From the NCBI GenBank assembly GCA_009846685.1, contig VWVY01000008.1, positions 1 through 64,000 of the forward strand: a stretch of DNA of 64,000 bases, in the 5' to 3' direction. Every line of letters starts with the position of its first letter. The stretch's first letter is position 1. The translations under genes and the position numbers were made by a program. The notes beneath the pieces were generated by a model. It worked only from the letters and a program-made list of their open reading frames with translations. It did no database searches and had not been told where the DNA came from. This stretch comes from Rhizobiales bacterium SYSU XM002 (GTDB lineage: Bacteria; Pseudomonadota; Alphaproteobacteria; Rhizobiales; Beijerinckiaceae). This document shows, piece after piece, positions 1 to 7,717 of the stretch.

Positions 1-126
1 CGGCCCTCGGCAACAAGACACCCGCCGAGTTCGCCGCACAAATCTATCTGGAAACCAGGGCCGCATAGGCCCTAAATCAACCCAAGGACTCTCCCCATAA
101 CCGGAGGAAAGTCGGGTCTCAGGTCA
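1..126 (+). mobile_element. Right end of an IS3-family insertion sequence (partial)
   Basis: The window opens inside the 3' end of a transposase frame. About 58 bases after its stop lies a sequence typical of IS3-family right ends: an AACCGGAGGAAAGTC-type stretch followed by GGGTCTCAGGTCA, ending in CA near position 126. Read inward it starts TGACCTGAGACC, as IS3 terminal inverted repeats often do. The left part of the element is outside the window, so whether it is intact cannot be judged. It lies 285 bases from the 3' end of tRNA-Thr. Confidence 0.6.
3..68 (+). CDS. C-terminal end of IS3-family transposase (partial)
   Basis: Twenty-one codons and a TAG stop remain, reading ALGNKTPAEFAAQ and then a short tail. 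The motif of the form LG-x-x-TPAEFAA is the usual C-terminal signature of the IS3-family OrfB integrase (rve/DDE superfamily), which cuts and joins the element's ends. None of the DDE residues is within the window. The family call rests on this tail and the terminal repeat-like sequence just downstream. Confidence 0.55.
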   Translation, partial: ALGNKTPAEFAAQIYLETRAA

Positions 127-410
127 TCAGGCTTCGCCATTCCTTTGCGCATCGGCGGTTTTTTTGGGGGGGGCGTTGTGGTTATTCCAACCGCTCTCAG
201 CGCAAATTCGAACCGGTCTCTGATCGGCGCGCCTTTAATTTCCGGAAAATGCCTGACTGGGTGCGGAGAATTGCGCCGAATCAAGTCCGGAAGAACGCGC
301 TGAAATCCCTGTCTCTGGCTCTCTCTATCGTCGGGGCACTAGCCCAAGCGGCAGAAATCTCCCGGGTTCTCCGCAAAAATCGGAAAATCGTCAGTTTTCA
401 TGAGAATGGC
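127..410. other. Intergenic stretch between IS end and tRNA-Thr
   Basis: I see no convincing gene here. A run of seven T followed by eight G (about 160-175) is the only notable local feature. Short frames on both strands lack a ribosome binding site and family resemblance. The stretch lies on the 3' side of a minus-strand tRNA, the usual side for island integration, but no second att-like copy of the tRNA end can be seen in it. Confidence 0.5.
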
Positions 411-485
<75 letters not shown>

Positions 486-555
486 GCGATGCGTGCTCCT
501 GCCACAGGGGGCATGGCAGGTCAAGCGCAAGGGCTGAGGAATACGCAGGGTAGGA

Positions 556-588
556 TTGTGCGACGCACAAAAATGTTGCACTGCAACA
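556..588. promoter_or_regulatory. Two perfect 7-1-7 palindromes at the phasin promoter (PhaR-like sites)
   Basis: TTGTGCGACGCACAA (556-570) and TGTTGCACTGCAACA (574-588) are both perfect inverted repeats with a one-base centre, 18 bases apart centre to centre. Each holds a TGC-N3-GCA core, the kind of core bound by PhaR/AniA-type repressors of polyhydroxybutyrate granule genes. The second palindrome covers a plausible -35 element (TTGCAC, 576-581) set 17 bases before TAGAAG (599-604). Repression of the downstream phasin is inferred. Confidence 0.6.
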
Positions 589-708
589 AGAATGAATGTA
601 GAAGGCCTTCGTTATCTTCGAGGGTCTCGGCCGGCCAGTTGGCTAGGCGGGATCGAAATCCGGCCGCCGGAGACGGGCGGCCCAGAAACCTCTGCAAGGA
701 GAAAGATC

Positions 709-1218
709 ATGGCCGTTGCCAAGAAGCCGGTTGCCAAAACCGTTGACGAGACGATCGAGACCGTCACTGCCGCCGCCACCGAGTCGGTGAAGGCTGCCCA
801 GGAAGCCGTTGCGGATTTCGCCAAGCCCTTCGCTGACGCGCAGGAACAGATCCGTTCGACCGCCGAGAAGGGCCTTGAGCAGCTGCGCAGCCACTATGCC
901 ACGCTGAAGTCAAATGCTGAGACTGTCACGGACAAGCTCGAGGAAAGCGTCGCCGCCGCCCATGCCGGCACGCGTGACTTCAACATCAAGGTATTCGAGT
1001 TCTTCCGTGCCAACAGCAATGCCGCGTTCGAGCATGCCCAGAAGCTGTTCGCTGCCAAGACCGTGTCGGACGCGGTGAAGCTCCAGCAGGACTTCGCCAA
1101 GGCACAGATCGAGGCGGTCCAGACCCACGCCAAGGAACTGACCGAAATGGCGAAGAAGATCGCGACGGACGTTGCTGAGCCGGTCAAGGCCGGCGCCATC
1201 CTGCCGTTCAAGAAGTAA
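709..1218 (+). CDS. phaP: Phasin family protein (first copy)
   Basis: This 169-residue, Ala/Lys/Glu-rich, wholly helical protein fits the Phasin_2 family. Such proteins coat polyhydroxyalkanoate granules in the cytoplasm and control their size. The family-like core runs from about residue 45 to 150 and includes FNIKVFEFFRANSNAAFEHAQ and a KLQQDFAK segment. The start at 709 is chosen because AAGGAG lies seven bases upstream; a longer in-frame extension to 556 would run through the palindromes and promoter. A strong terminator follows at 1239, so the gene is monocistronic. The two upstream palindromes suggest control by a PhaR-type repressor. A second phasin is encoded at 10857. Confidence 0.9.
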   Translation: MAVAKKPVAKTVDETIETVTAAATESVKAAQEAVADFAKPFADAQEQIRSTAEKGLEQLRSHYATLKSNAETVTDKLEESVAAAHAGTRDFNIKVFEFFRANSNAAFEHAQKLFAAKTVSDAVKLQQDFAKAQIEAVQTHAKELTEMAKKIATDVAEPVKAGAILPFKK

Positions 1219-1238
1219 GAACGGTCAGGCAATTTGGG

Positions 1239-1268
1239 AAAGGCGCGGTTTCTGCCGCGCCTTTTCTT
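1239..1268 (+). terminator. Rho-independent terminator of the phasin gene
   Basis: AAAGGCGCGG, a six-base loop and CCGCGCCTTTT form a 10-bp stem that ends in a T-rich stretch, about 20 bases after the phasin stop codon. Confidence 0.85.
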
Positions 1269-1368
1269 TTCTGCAGGGCATCGTCAGCAAGGTGCGAAAC
1301 GAATTCGTGATTCAAGCCAAATGCCGCCTTGAATTCCCCAGCAATTGACGTTAGCAAGCGCGTGTCGT

Positions 1369-1445
1369 GCAGTCGTAGCTCAGTTGGTTAGAGCGTCGGT
1401 TTGTGGCACCGAAGGTCGGTGGTTCGAATCCACCCGACTGTACCA
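1369..1445 (+). tRNA. tRNA-His (GTG anticodon), lacking G-1
   Basis: A 77-nt cloverleaf with encoded CCA can be folded. The anticodon stem TCGGT/ACCGA holds the loop TTGTGGC, giving GTG (histidine). The acceptor stem starts GCAGTCG and pairs with CGACTGT, so the first pair is G-U, followed by A73. The base before position 1 is T and position 73 is A, so the G-1:C73 identity pair used by most bacterial tRNA-His is absent. This is a known peculiarity of many alphaproteobacteria. Confidence 0.95.
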
Positions 1446-1470
1446 TTCCCGCCATGTGCTTTCTGTGATG

Positions 1471-1502
1471 AAAAAAGCCGCCCTTTCGAGGCGGCTTTTT
1501 TC
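1471..1502. terminator. Bidirectional terminator between tRNA-His and the TerC-like gene
   Basis: AAAAAAGCCGCC, loop CTTTCGA and GGCGGCTTTTTT form an almost perfect hairpin with A and T tracts on both sides. It can end transcription of tRNA-His on the plus strand and of the minus-strand gene ending at 1523. Confidence 0.9.
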
Positions 1503-1522
1503 GTCGGAAACATCAAAGCCTC

Positions 1523-2272
1523 TCAGGTAGTTTCGACCTGCTTGCTGCGAGCCATGAACCAACCGACGGCAACGACAATCCCCCCGCCGACGGCCGCGGC
1601 GCCGTAGAGGAGCCAGCTGATCGGCTTGACGGCAGCCATTAAACCGCCATGTCCGTCGGAGACCTGCGCCGTGACGATCCAGTTCGGATCGATCTTGCCA
1701 ATCTGATCGATCACCCAGCCGTCCGAGATGATCATCTCGCCGGCGATCCAGCCGAGCAGCGCCGCACCGGCCCAGATGATGATCGGAAAACGGGACATGA
1801 GGCTCGAGAGCAGCGTCGAGCCAAAAATAATGAGCGGGATCGAGAGCAGGAGCCCGAACACGAACAGCCAGACATTCCCCCCGGCTGCCGCGGCGATGGC
1901 GATCACGTTGTCAAGGCTCATTACCGCGTCTGCGATGGCGATGGTGCGCACGGCGCGCCACAGACTGTCGCTCGATTCGATCGTGTGGCCGTCATCGTCC
2001 TCGCCGACGGCGAGCTTGATGCCGATCCACAGCAGCAGGAGCCCGCCGGCCACCTTGAGGAAGGGAACCTTAAGCAAATAGGTGACGAAGACCGCGAAGA
2101 TAATCCGCAACACGATGGCAGTGCCGGCGCCGAGAATCATGCCGAGCCTGCGCTGGCGCGGCGGCAACTGTCGGCATGCGAGCGCGATGACGATGGCGTT
2201 ATCGCCGGAGAGCAGCAGATCGATCCAGATGATCTGGAGCAACGGGATCAGATAAGGCGTGAGCGATTCCAT
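1523..2272 (-). CDS. TerC/YjbE-family integral membrane protein
   Basis: This 249-residue polytopic protein has about seven hydrophobic segments. It carries two TerC-family acidic signatures within membrane segments, LLLSGDNAIVIAL near the N terminus and DAVMSLDNVIAIA near the middle. TerC-family proteins are linked to Mn(II) or other metal efflux and tellurite resistance; the substrate here is unknown. The ATG at 2272 is preferred because GCAGGAA lies just upstream; a TTG six codons earlier is possible. The frame ends just before the shared terminator at 1471-1502. Between it and the upstream PPTase gene there are only about 65 bases, and I see no convincing yybP-ykoY (Mn) riboswitch core there. 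Confidence 0.85.
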   Translation of the reverse strand: MESLTPYLIPLLQIIWIDLLLSGDNAIVIALACRQLPPRQRRLGMILGAGTAIVLRIIFAVFVTYLLKVPFLKVAGGLLLLWIGIKLAVGEDDDGHTIESSDSLWRAVRTIAIADAVMSLDNVIAIAAAAGGNVWLFVFGLLLSIPLIIFGSTLLSSLMSRFPIIIWAGAALLGWIAGEMIISDGWVIDQIGKIDPNWIVTAQVSDGHGGLMAAVKPISWLLYGAAAVGGGIVVAVGWFMARSKQVETT

Positions 2273-2336
2273 GAAAATTCCTGCAAGCAACGGATGTTGG
2301 AGCCGTTGTGTTCTTCCTCGTGCGCTCTCCCTTGGC

Positions 2337-3050
2337 CTATCCGGCCTGCCCTGACAATAGGGCGAGCGCTACCCAAGAACCCTTTGGTCCATTCAGCTGG
2401 AATTCTCGAGCTTCAATCGTGGATGTCACGTTATTTTCGATAAAATTATAGATAAAACCGCTATCTTTTATTGGGTTATTCAGTGGAACACGCGCCACCT
2501 CGGGAGAGATGAAAAAGCCGAGTTTCAGCGCCTTGAGAAGGGCTTCCTTGCGGCTCCAGAGCCGGGCGAACGCGCTGCCTCTGGCGGAGGGAGACAAGGC
2601 GGCGAGATAAGCGCGCTCCTCTTGCCGCAGCATGTTCCAGGGAATGTGCTCATCCGTGACCGGAAGCTCGATGTCGACACCGATCGGCCGGGAGGAAAAC
2701 CCGATCAGGCTGTAGCGGTCGCGCGTGGAATAGCTGAGGTATAGAGCGACGGACGGCCCGGATAGCCGTGATGAGCCGCCCGGTTCGGAGTCGATTGTGA
2801 AGGTAGCGGCGGCGGCTCCCGTGATCGCCTCGGCCAGTTGCCGCGCGACCTGCCGTCGGAGCAGGAAGCCGCGACGTCCGATGCGCGGTGCGAGCGCTTC
2901 CTCCTGCGGGAGGAAAGGCGGCAACCCGGCCGGTGGGCAATCCTCGTGCAGGAGCACGGCGATGTATCCGTCTTCGCGGAACCGCCTTGCCGCTTCCGGC
3001 AAATCATCGGCGTCGGTGAGCCAGCGTGGAAATCCGGAATTCGACATCAT
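2337..3050 (-). CDS. 4'-phosphopantetheinyl transferase superfamily protein
   Basis: This Sfp-like enzyme of about 237 residues would move phosphopantetheine from CoA to a serine of a carrier protein. The two hallmark motifs are present: GVDIELP (Mg and CoA binding) and WSRKEALLKAL (WxxKEA). The frame is open for another 94 codons upstream, but the family core starts about 90 residues before GVDIE, so I place the start at the ATG-ATG pair (3050 or 3047). No clear Shine-Dalgarno supports this, so the start is uncertain. No polyketide or peptide synthetase gene is nearby, so its partner carrier protein is not indicated by context. Confidence 0.78.
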   Translation of the reverse strand: MMSNSGFPRWLTDADDLPEAARRFREDGYIAVLLHEDCPPAGLPPFLPQEEALAPRIGRRGFLLRRQVARQLAEAITGAAAATFTIDSEPGGSSRLSGPSVALYLSYSTRDRYSLIGFSSRPIGVDIELPVTDEHIPWNMLRQEERAYLAALSPSARGSAFARLWSRKEALLKALKLGFFISPEVARVPLNNPIKDSGFIYNFIENNVTSTIEAREFQLNGPKGSWVALALLSGQAG

Positions 3051-3199
3051 CGTTTGGTTGGAAGTAAAAGGAGGCCCGAGGAGCCTGCGCACCAGTCCAT
3101 CGGAGCCTCTGCATGCCAGACTGGCTGAAAAGGGGGACGATTCAAGCACTTCTTTCATGAAAATGCAGGCGGGGCATGAGCGAAGCGCAGGGCTGGGCA

Positions 3200-3216
3200 G
3201 AAAGGGAGAACCTTTC
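3200..3216. promoter_or_regulatory. Inverted repeat upstream of lutA
   Basis: GAAAGG-GAGAA-CCTTTC is a perfect 6-5-6 inverted repeat, 54 bases before the lutA ATG, and a third half-like copy (CCCTTTC) follows at 3233-3239. It lies in the divergent region between the PPTase and lut genes. It may be an operator for a lactate-responsive regulator, but no such regulator gene is in the window. Confidence 0.3.
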
Positions 3217-3269
3217 CCGGCTTGCGAAAAGACCCTTTCGCCTCCTAAGAAGGACATGACAAGCGCGGG

Positions 3270-4118
3270 ATGAAGGCTGTTCCGCGAGCGCATTGGGGAG
3301 GCGGGCTCCGGCTCGGCAGTGTCGTGGTTCAATCAAATCCTGCGTCGGGCAAGGCACAGCCGCGTGTCGCCCTGTTCGCAACCTGTCTTGTGGATGCCAT
3401 GCGACCGACGATCGGTTTCGCGGCGGCGAAGCTGCTGGAAGACGCCGGCTGCCGTGTCGAGGTGCCGCCGCAGACCTGCTGCGGACAGCCGGCCTTCAAC
3501 TCCGGCGACCGCAAGGATGCGAAAGCGCTTGCCGCGCAGATGATCGAGACCTTCGAACCTTACGATCATGTGGTCGTCCCGTCCGGCTCCTGCGGTGGCA
3601 TGATCGCGAAACACTATCCGGAATTGTTCGCGGGCGAGCCGGACATGGCCCGGCGTGCGGAAAAGCTGGCAGCGAAGACGCACGAGCTTGTCTCCTTCCT
3701 CACGGATGTTCTCGGCGTCGAAGCGGTCAGCGCGCGCTTCGACGGCAAGGTGACCTATCACGACAGTTGCTCGGGCTTGCGCGAACTCGGCATCAAATCG
3801 CAACCGCGCAAGCTGCTTGGCACGGTCGAGGGGCTCGAGATCGTCGAGATGAAGGATTCGGAGGTCTGCTGCGGTTTTGGCGGCACCTTTGCCGTCAAAT
3901 ACGGTGAGATTTCCGACAAGATCGTCTCCGAGAAAGCTGGCAATGCCGAAGCGTCCGCTGCTGGCACCCTGCTCGCGGGCGATCTCGGCTGCCTTCTCAA
4001 CATGGCGGGTAAACTGTCGCGGCAAGGCTCTGCGATGAATGTCCGCCATGTCGCAGAGGTGCTCGCCGGCATGACGGATACGCCGCCGATCGGTAAGGCG
4101 GGGGAGGGTGGCCGATGA
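3270..4118 (+). CDS. lutA: LutA/LldE-type (Fe-S) oxidoreductase subunit, L-lactate utilisation
   Basis: This is the first subunit of the LutABC iron-sulfur complex that oxidises L-lactate to pyruvate. Two CCG domains carry the family signatures, with CCG at residues 70-72 and 200-202, plus SGSCGG near 107 and YHDSCSGLRELG near 163. The 282-residue frame is about 30 residues longer than usual at the N terminus; a GTG at 3324 would give a standard length but lacks a well-placed Shine-Dalgarno, so the start is uncertain. Its TGA overlaps the ATG of lutB by four bases, so the three lut genes are translationally coupled. Confidence 0.9.
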   Translation: MKAVPRAHWGGGLRLGSVVVQSNPASGKAQPRVALFATCLVDAMRPTIGFAAAKLLEDAGCRVEVPPQTCCGQPAFNSGDRKDAKALAAQMIETFEPYDHVVVPSGSCGGMIAKHYPELFAGEPDMARRAEKLAAKTHELVSFLTDVLGVEAVSARFDGKVTYHDSCSGLRELGIKSQPRKLLGTVEGLEIVEMKDSEVCCGFGGTFAVKYGEISDKIVSEKAGNAEASAAGTLLAGDLGCLLNMAGKLSRQGSAMNVRHVAEVLAGMTDTPPIGKAGEGGR

Positions 4119-5542
4119 GCGCGCATCCGACATCCCGTCAGTTCAAGGACAATGCCTCCCGCGCGATCGCCGACAAGCAATTGACCGGCAACCTCAAGGC
4201 CGTGCGGCAGAATTTCATCGACAAGCGCCTGAAAGCGGTGAAGGAGCTGCCGGAGTTCGAGGTCCTGCGCGAGAGCGCGAAGGAGATCAAGAACCACACC
4301 CTCGCCCATCTCGATCTCTACCTCGAGAAATACGAGGCGAAGGTCAGGGAAAGCGGCGGACACGTGCATTTCGCGCGCGATGCCGCCGAGGCGCGCCAGA
4401 TCGCGCTCGATATCTGCCGCAAGGTCGGCGCGAAAACCGTCACCAAAGGCAAGTCGATGATCACGGAGGAGGTGGGCCTCAATGCCTATCTCGAAGCGAA
4501 CGGCATCGTGCCGGTCGAAACCGATCTCGGCGAGTATATCATCCAGCTCAGGGGCGAGGCGCCGAGCCATATCATCGCGCCGGCCGTCCATCTCAACAAG
4601 AACCAGATCGAGAGCGATTTCCGCCGGGTGCATACCCACCTCGATCCCGCGCGCGACCTCACCGAGAAGACGTCGCTCCTCACGGAGGCGCGCGCCGTGC
4701 TGCGTGAGCGCTTCCTCGCGGCGGATGTCGGCATCACCGGCGCGAATTTCCTCATCGCGGAAACCGGCACCTCGATCATCGTCACCAACGAGGGTAATGG
4801 CGATCTGACGCAGATCCTGCCGAAGGTGCACGTCGTGATGGCCTCCATCGAGAAGATGGTGCCGACGCTGGAAGACGTGAGCCAGATCCTGCGCCTCCTG
4901 GCCCGTTCCGCGACCGGGCAGGAGATGAGCTGCTACACGACGTTTTCCACCGGCCCGCGTCGCCCCGGCGATGTCGACGGACCGGAGGAATATCACGTCA
5001 TCATTCTCGACAACGGCCGGTCCGCGATGCTCGGCGGCGAGTTCCAGGACATGCTCCGGTGCATCCGCTGCGCCGCTTGCATGAATCATTGCCCAGTCTA
5101 TCACCAGATCGGCGGCCATGCTTACGGCTGGATCTACCCCGGCCCGATGGGCTCGGTGCTCACGCCGTCGTTGATCGGCGTCGACGAAGCGGGGCACCTG
5201 CCCAACGCTTCGACCTTCTGCGGGCGCTGCGAGAGCGTCTGCCCGATGAAAATCCCGCTGCCGAAGATGATGCGCCATTGGCGCGAGCGCGAGTTCGAGC
5301 GCAACCTGAACCCGGCGGTGGCGCGCTATGGCCTTGGGTTCTGGGCGTTCTTCGCCAAACGCCCCAAGCTCTATGCCTTCTCGACGCGCCTCGCCATGAA
5401 GGCGATGAAGCTGCTGGGACGCTCCAAGGGCAGCTTCTCGATGCTGCTGGGCGTGGGTGCCTGGACGAAATACCGCGACTTCGCCGTGCCGGAGGGTGAG
5501 ACCTTTCAGGCGAAGTGGAAGCGCGAAAGGGGTGGAAAATGA
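4115..5542 (+). CDS. lutB: LutB/LldF-type iron-sulfur protein, L-lactate utilisation
   Basis: The 475-residue protein has an N-terminal LUD domain (about residues 60-290, with the GKSMITEEVGLN and ETGTSIIVTNEG segments). This is followed by two 4Fe-4S motifs, CIRCAACMNHCP from about residue 316 and CGRCESVCP from about 369. A C-terminal helical tail follows, as in LutB. It is expected to pass electrons within the LutABC complex. The length matches the family. It overlaps lutA and lutC by ATGA at both ends, so equal expression of the complex is likely. Confidence 0.93.
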   Translation: MSAHPTSRQFKDNASRAIADKQLTGNLKAVRQNFIDKRLKAVKELPEFEVLRESAKEIKNHTLAHLDLYLEKYEAKVRESGGHVHFARDAAEARQIALDICRKVGAKTVTKGKSMITEEVGLNAYLEANGIVPVETDLGEYIIQLRGEAPSHIIAPAVHLNKNQIESDFRRVHTHLDPARDLTEKTSLLTEARAVLRERFLAADVGITGANFLIAETGTSIIVTNEGNGDLTQILPKVHVVMASIEKMVPTLEDVSQILRLLARSATGQEMSCYTTFSTGPRRPGDVDGPEEYHVIILDNGRSAMLGGEFQDMLRCIRCAACMNHCPVYHQIGGHAYGWIYPGPMGSVLTPSLIGVDEAGHLPNASTFCGRCESVCPMKIPLPKMMRHWREREFERNLNPAVARYGLGFWAFFAKRPKLYAFSTRLAMKAMKLLGRSKGSFSMLLGVGAWTKYRDFAVPEGETFQAKWKRERGGK

Positions 5543-6213
5543 CAGAAGCCCGCGATTCCATCTTCGCCTCCATCCGCCGCTCACTTGCCGTGAAGGGCGA
5601 CGAACGCATCCGCGCCGGCATCGTCGAGGATCGGCTCGACCGCGCGCCCAAGGGCATCATCCCGACGCGCGCGCAGGTCGATCACGGCGAGAAGCTGGAG
5701 CTTCTGCTCAAGAAGCTGGAAGGCGTGCAGGCGACGTTCGCGCGCCTTGAGAACGCTGCAAAAATCCCGGCCGCCGTCGCCGATTACCTCCGTTCGAACA
5801 ACCTCCCGGCCACGATCCGCAAGGGCGACGATCCGCGCCTTGCAGGGCTGCCCTGGTCGGAAACCGCGCTGGAAGTCTCGGACGGGCGTTCGGACGGGCA
5901 TGATCTCAACGCGATCAGCCATGCCGAGGCCGCCATCGCCGAAACCGGCACGCTGGTGCTGACCTCGGGCCACGAGAACCCGACGACGCTGAACTTCCTG
6001 CCCGACAACCATATCGTCGTGCTCAATGCGAGCGATCTTGTGGGAGATCTTGAGGCGATCTGGCCACGCCTGCGCAAGAAATTCGGCAAGGGCGAGATGC
6101 CGCGCACGGTCAACTGCATCACCGGTGCCTCTCGCTCAGGCGATATCGAACAAACGATCCTCCTCGGCGCGCATGGTCCGCGCCGGTTGCACGTTCTCGT
6201 CGTTGAGGGTTGA
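5539..6213 (+). CDS. lutC: LutC-type LUD domain protein, L-lactate utilisation
   Basis: The 224-residue LUD-domain protein completes the lactate oxidation complex. Typical segments are HAEAAIAETGTLVLTSG near residue 130, LNFLPDNHIVVL and a C-terminal TGASRSGDIEQTILLGAHGP. The start at 5539 overlaps the lutB stop as ATGA and has GGGGTGG-type purines just upstream. A longer in-frame start at 5515 would lie well inside lutB. No strong terminator follows; the stretch to the next gene holds only a weak AAGGCG...CGCCTT pairing. Confidence 0.92.
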   Translation: MTEARDSIFASIRRSLAVKGDERIRAGIVEDRLDRAPKGIIPTRAQVDHGEKLELLLKKLEGVQATFARLENAAKIPAAVADYLRSNNLPATIRKGDDPRLAGLPWSETALEVSDGRSDGHDLNAISHAEAAIAETGTLVLTSGHENPTTLNFLPDNHIVVLNASDLVGDLEAIWPRLRKKFGKGEMPRTVNCITGASRSGDIEQTILLGAHGPRRLHVLVVEG

Positions 6214-6288
6214 AGGCGTTTACCTTAACAAGGATTTATTCGCCTTTTCGTGTCAAGCTTTCCCGGTTTGAACATCCGGGAAGGCCCG

Positions 6289-7707
6289 ATGCACGCTCTG
6301 AAGCATCCTTGGCGACTGCCCTTTCTGCCACTGGCGGCAAGCCTTGTGCTGGCGCTGTACTGCCCGGCTTCGGCGCAGACACTGGGTGGCGCGCCGGTGC
6401 CGGCAGGCGGCTTTTCTGCCGCTCCAGCGCCGGTTGGCCCGGCTGCGCCGCCGAAGCCCAAACCGAAAAAGAAGGCCGCCGCGCCGGTCGTCCATGAGCG
6501 CGTCGTTGCGCGAAACGACAAGCGCCCGAGCTTCCATCCGCAATCGCTCGAAGCGATCAACGAGGCTGCGCGGAAGTATCTTGCCATCGCTCAGGCCGGC
6601 GGCTGGCCGATCCTGCCGAAGGACGCCGCGATCAATTCGGCGAGCGAGGGCGAAACGGTGCTGATGCTGCGCCAGCGCCTCGCGGCAGAGGGTGATCTTG
6701 CGGCGGATGAGGTGGTGAAGGAGACGGTCGACTCTGGCCTCGTCGCCGCTGTGAAGCGATTTCAGGCGCGTCACGGGCAGAGCCAAAATGGGCTCGTCAG
6801 TGGCGCGACGTTGGCCGAACTCCGTGTCTCGGCGCAGGACCGCTTCCAGCAGCTCAACGAGAGCGCGCGCCGCCTCACAGCCCGCACCGGGTTCAACTTT
6901 GCGGCGCGTTATGTCGTCGTGAACATCCCCTCGGCTGCCGTCGAGGCCGTTGAGAACGGCATCGTCGAGAAACGGTTCATTGCCGTCGTTGGCAAGAGGG
7001 ATCGTGCCTCACCCGAGGTCGAGACCCGCATCACCAATGTCAACCTCAACCCGACCTGGACCGTGCCGGTCTCAATCGTGAAAAAGGATATCATCCCGAA
7101 AATGCGGAAGGATCCCGGCTACCTTGCGAAGTCGAAGATCCGTATTTTTGGTGCGAGCGGCAACGAGATCCCCGCAACGGCGATCGACTGGAACACCGAG
7201 CGGGCGGCAGCCTTCAATCTCCGGCAGGAATCGGGCAGCGGCAATGCGCTCGGCCAGTTGCGGATCGACATGCCGAACCGCGACGCCGTCTACATGCATG
7301 ACACGCCTTCGAAACGCCTGTTCGGGCTTGACAACCGCTTCCAGTCCTCGGGCTGCGTGCGGGTCGAAAACGTTCGTGATTTCGCCGCCTGGATTCTCGA
7401 CGGGCAGAAAGGTTGGGATCGCTCCGGCATCGATGCCGCCATCGCCACCGGCGAGCGCAAGGATATCCGGCCGGCGTCACCGATTCCCGTCGTCTGGACC
7501 TATCTGACGGGCTATGTGACGCCCGACGGGCTCGTGCATTTCCGGCGCGACATCTACGGGCTCGACAGCGGCGCTGTGCTCAACGCATCCGAAGAGGCAC
7601 GACCGGTTCGTCGCGCGCAGACAGAGCCGTTGACTCTCGATTCAGCCGGATTGACCGCCCGTGCCGCCGAAGCAAGCCGCGCGCCCGTTCAGCGTATCGA
7701 TCCCTGA
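6289..7707 (+). CDS. L,D-transpeptidase (YkuD) with peptidoglycan-binding domain
   Basis: This 472-residue exported enzyme should form 3-3 peptidoglycan cross-links or attach proteins to the wall in the periplasm. It begins with a Sec signal peptide (hydrophobic stretch LPLAASLVLALY, likely cut after PASAQ) and a Pro/Ala/Lys-rich linker. A PG_binding_1 domain follows around residues 110-190 (VLMLRQRLAAEG ... VKRFQARHG). The YkuD domain ends with HDTPSKRLFG and SSGCVRVEN, where C356 is the catalytic Cys. The layout matches the YcbB/LdtD class. The ATG at 6289 has GGAAGG upstream and gives an intact signal peptide. It converges with the pdhS-like gene with ten bases between stops. Confidence 0.9.
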   Translation: MHALKHPWRLPFLPLAASLVLALYCPASAQTLGGAPVPAGGFSAAPAPVGPAAPPKPKPKKKAAAPVVHERVVARNDKRPSFHPQSLEAINEAARKYLAIAQAGGWPILPKDAAINSASEGETVLMLRQRLAAEGDLAADEVVKETVDSGLVAAVKRFQARHGQSQNGLVSGATLAELRVSAQDRFQQLNESARRLTARTGFNFAARYVVVNIPSAAVEAVENGIVEKRFIAVVGKRDRASPEVETRITNVNLNPTWTVPVSIVKKDIIPKMRKDPGYLAKSKIRIFGASGNEIPATAIDWNTERAAAFNLRQESGSGNALGQLRIDMPNRDAVYMHDTPSKRLFGLDNRFQSSGCVRVENVRDFAAWILDGQKGWDRSGIDAAIATGERKDIRPASPIPVVWTYLTGYVTPDGLVHFRRDIYGLDSGAVLNASEEARPVRRAQTEPLTLDSAGLTARAAEASRAPVQRIDP

Positions 7708-7717
7708 AGGGGCTGGC

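Noticed and set aside
2273-2336. yybP-ykoY manganese riboswitch before the TerC-like gene
   Set aside because: The short gap lacks the conserved paired loops of this riboswitch.
1649-2443. Plus-strand frame over the TerC-like gene
   Set aside because: Asp/Arg/Gln-rich shadow of a membrane protein gene with clear TerC motifs on the other strand.
3758-5584. Open frame of 608 codons antisense to lutA-lutB
   Set aside because: It mirrors well-supported lut genes and has the same antisense composition bias.
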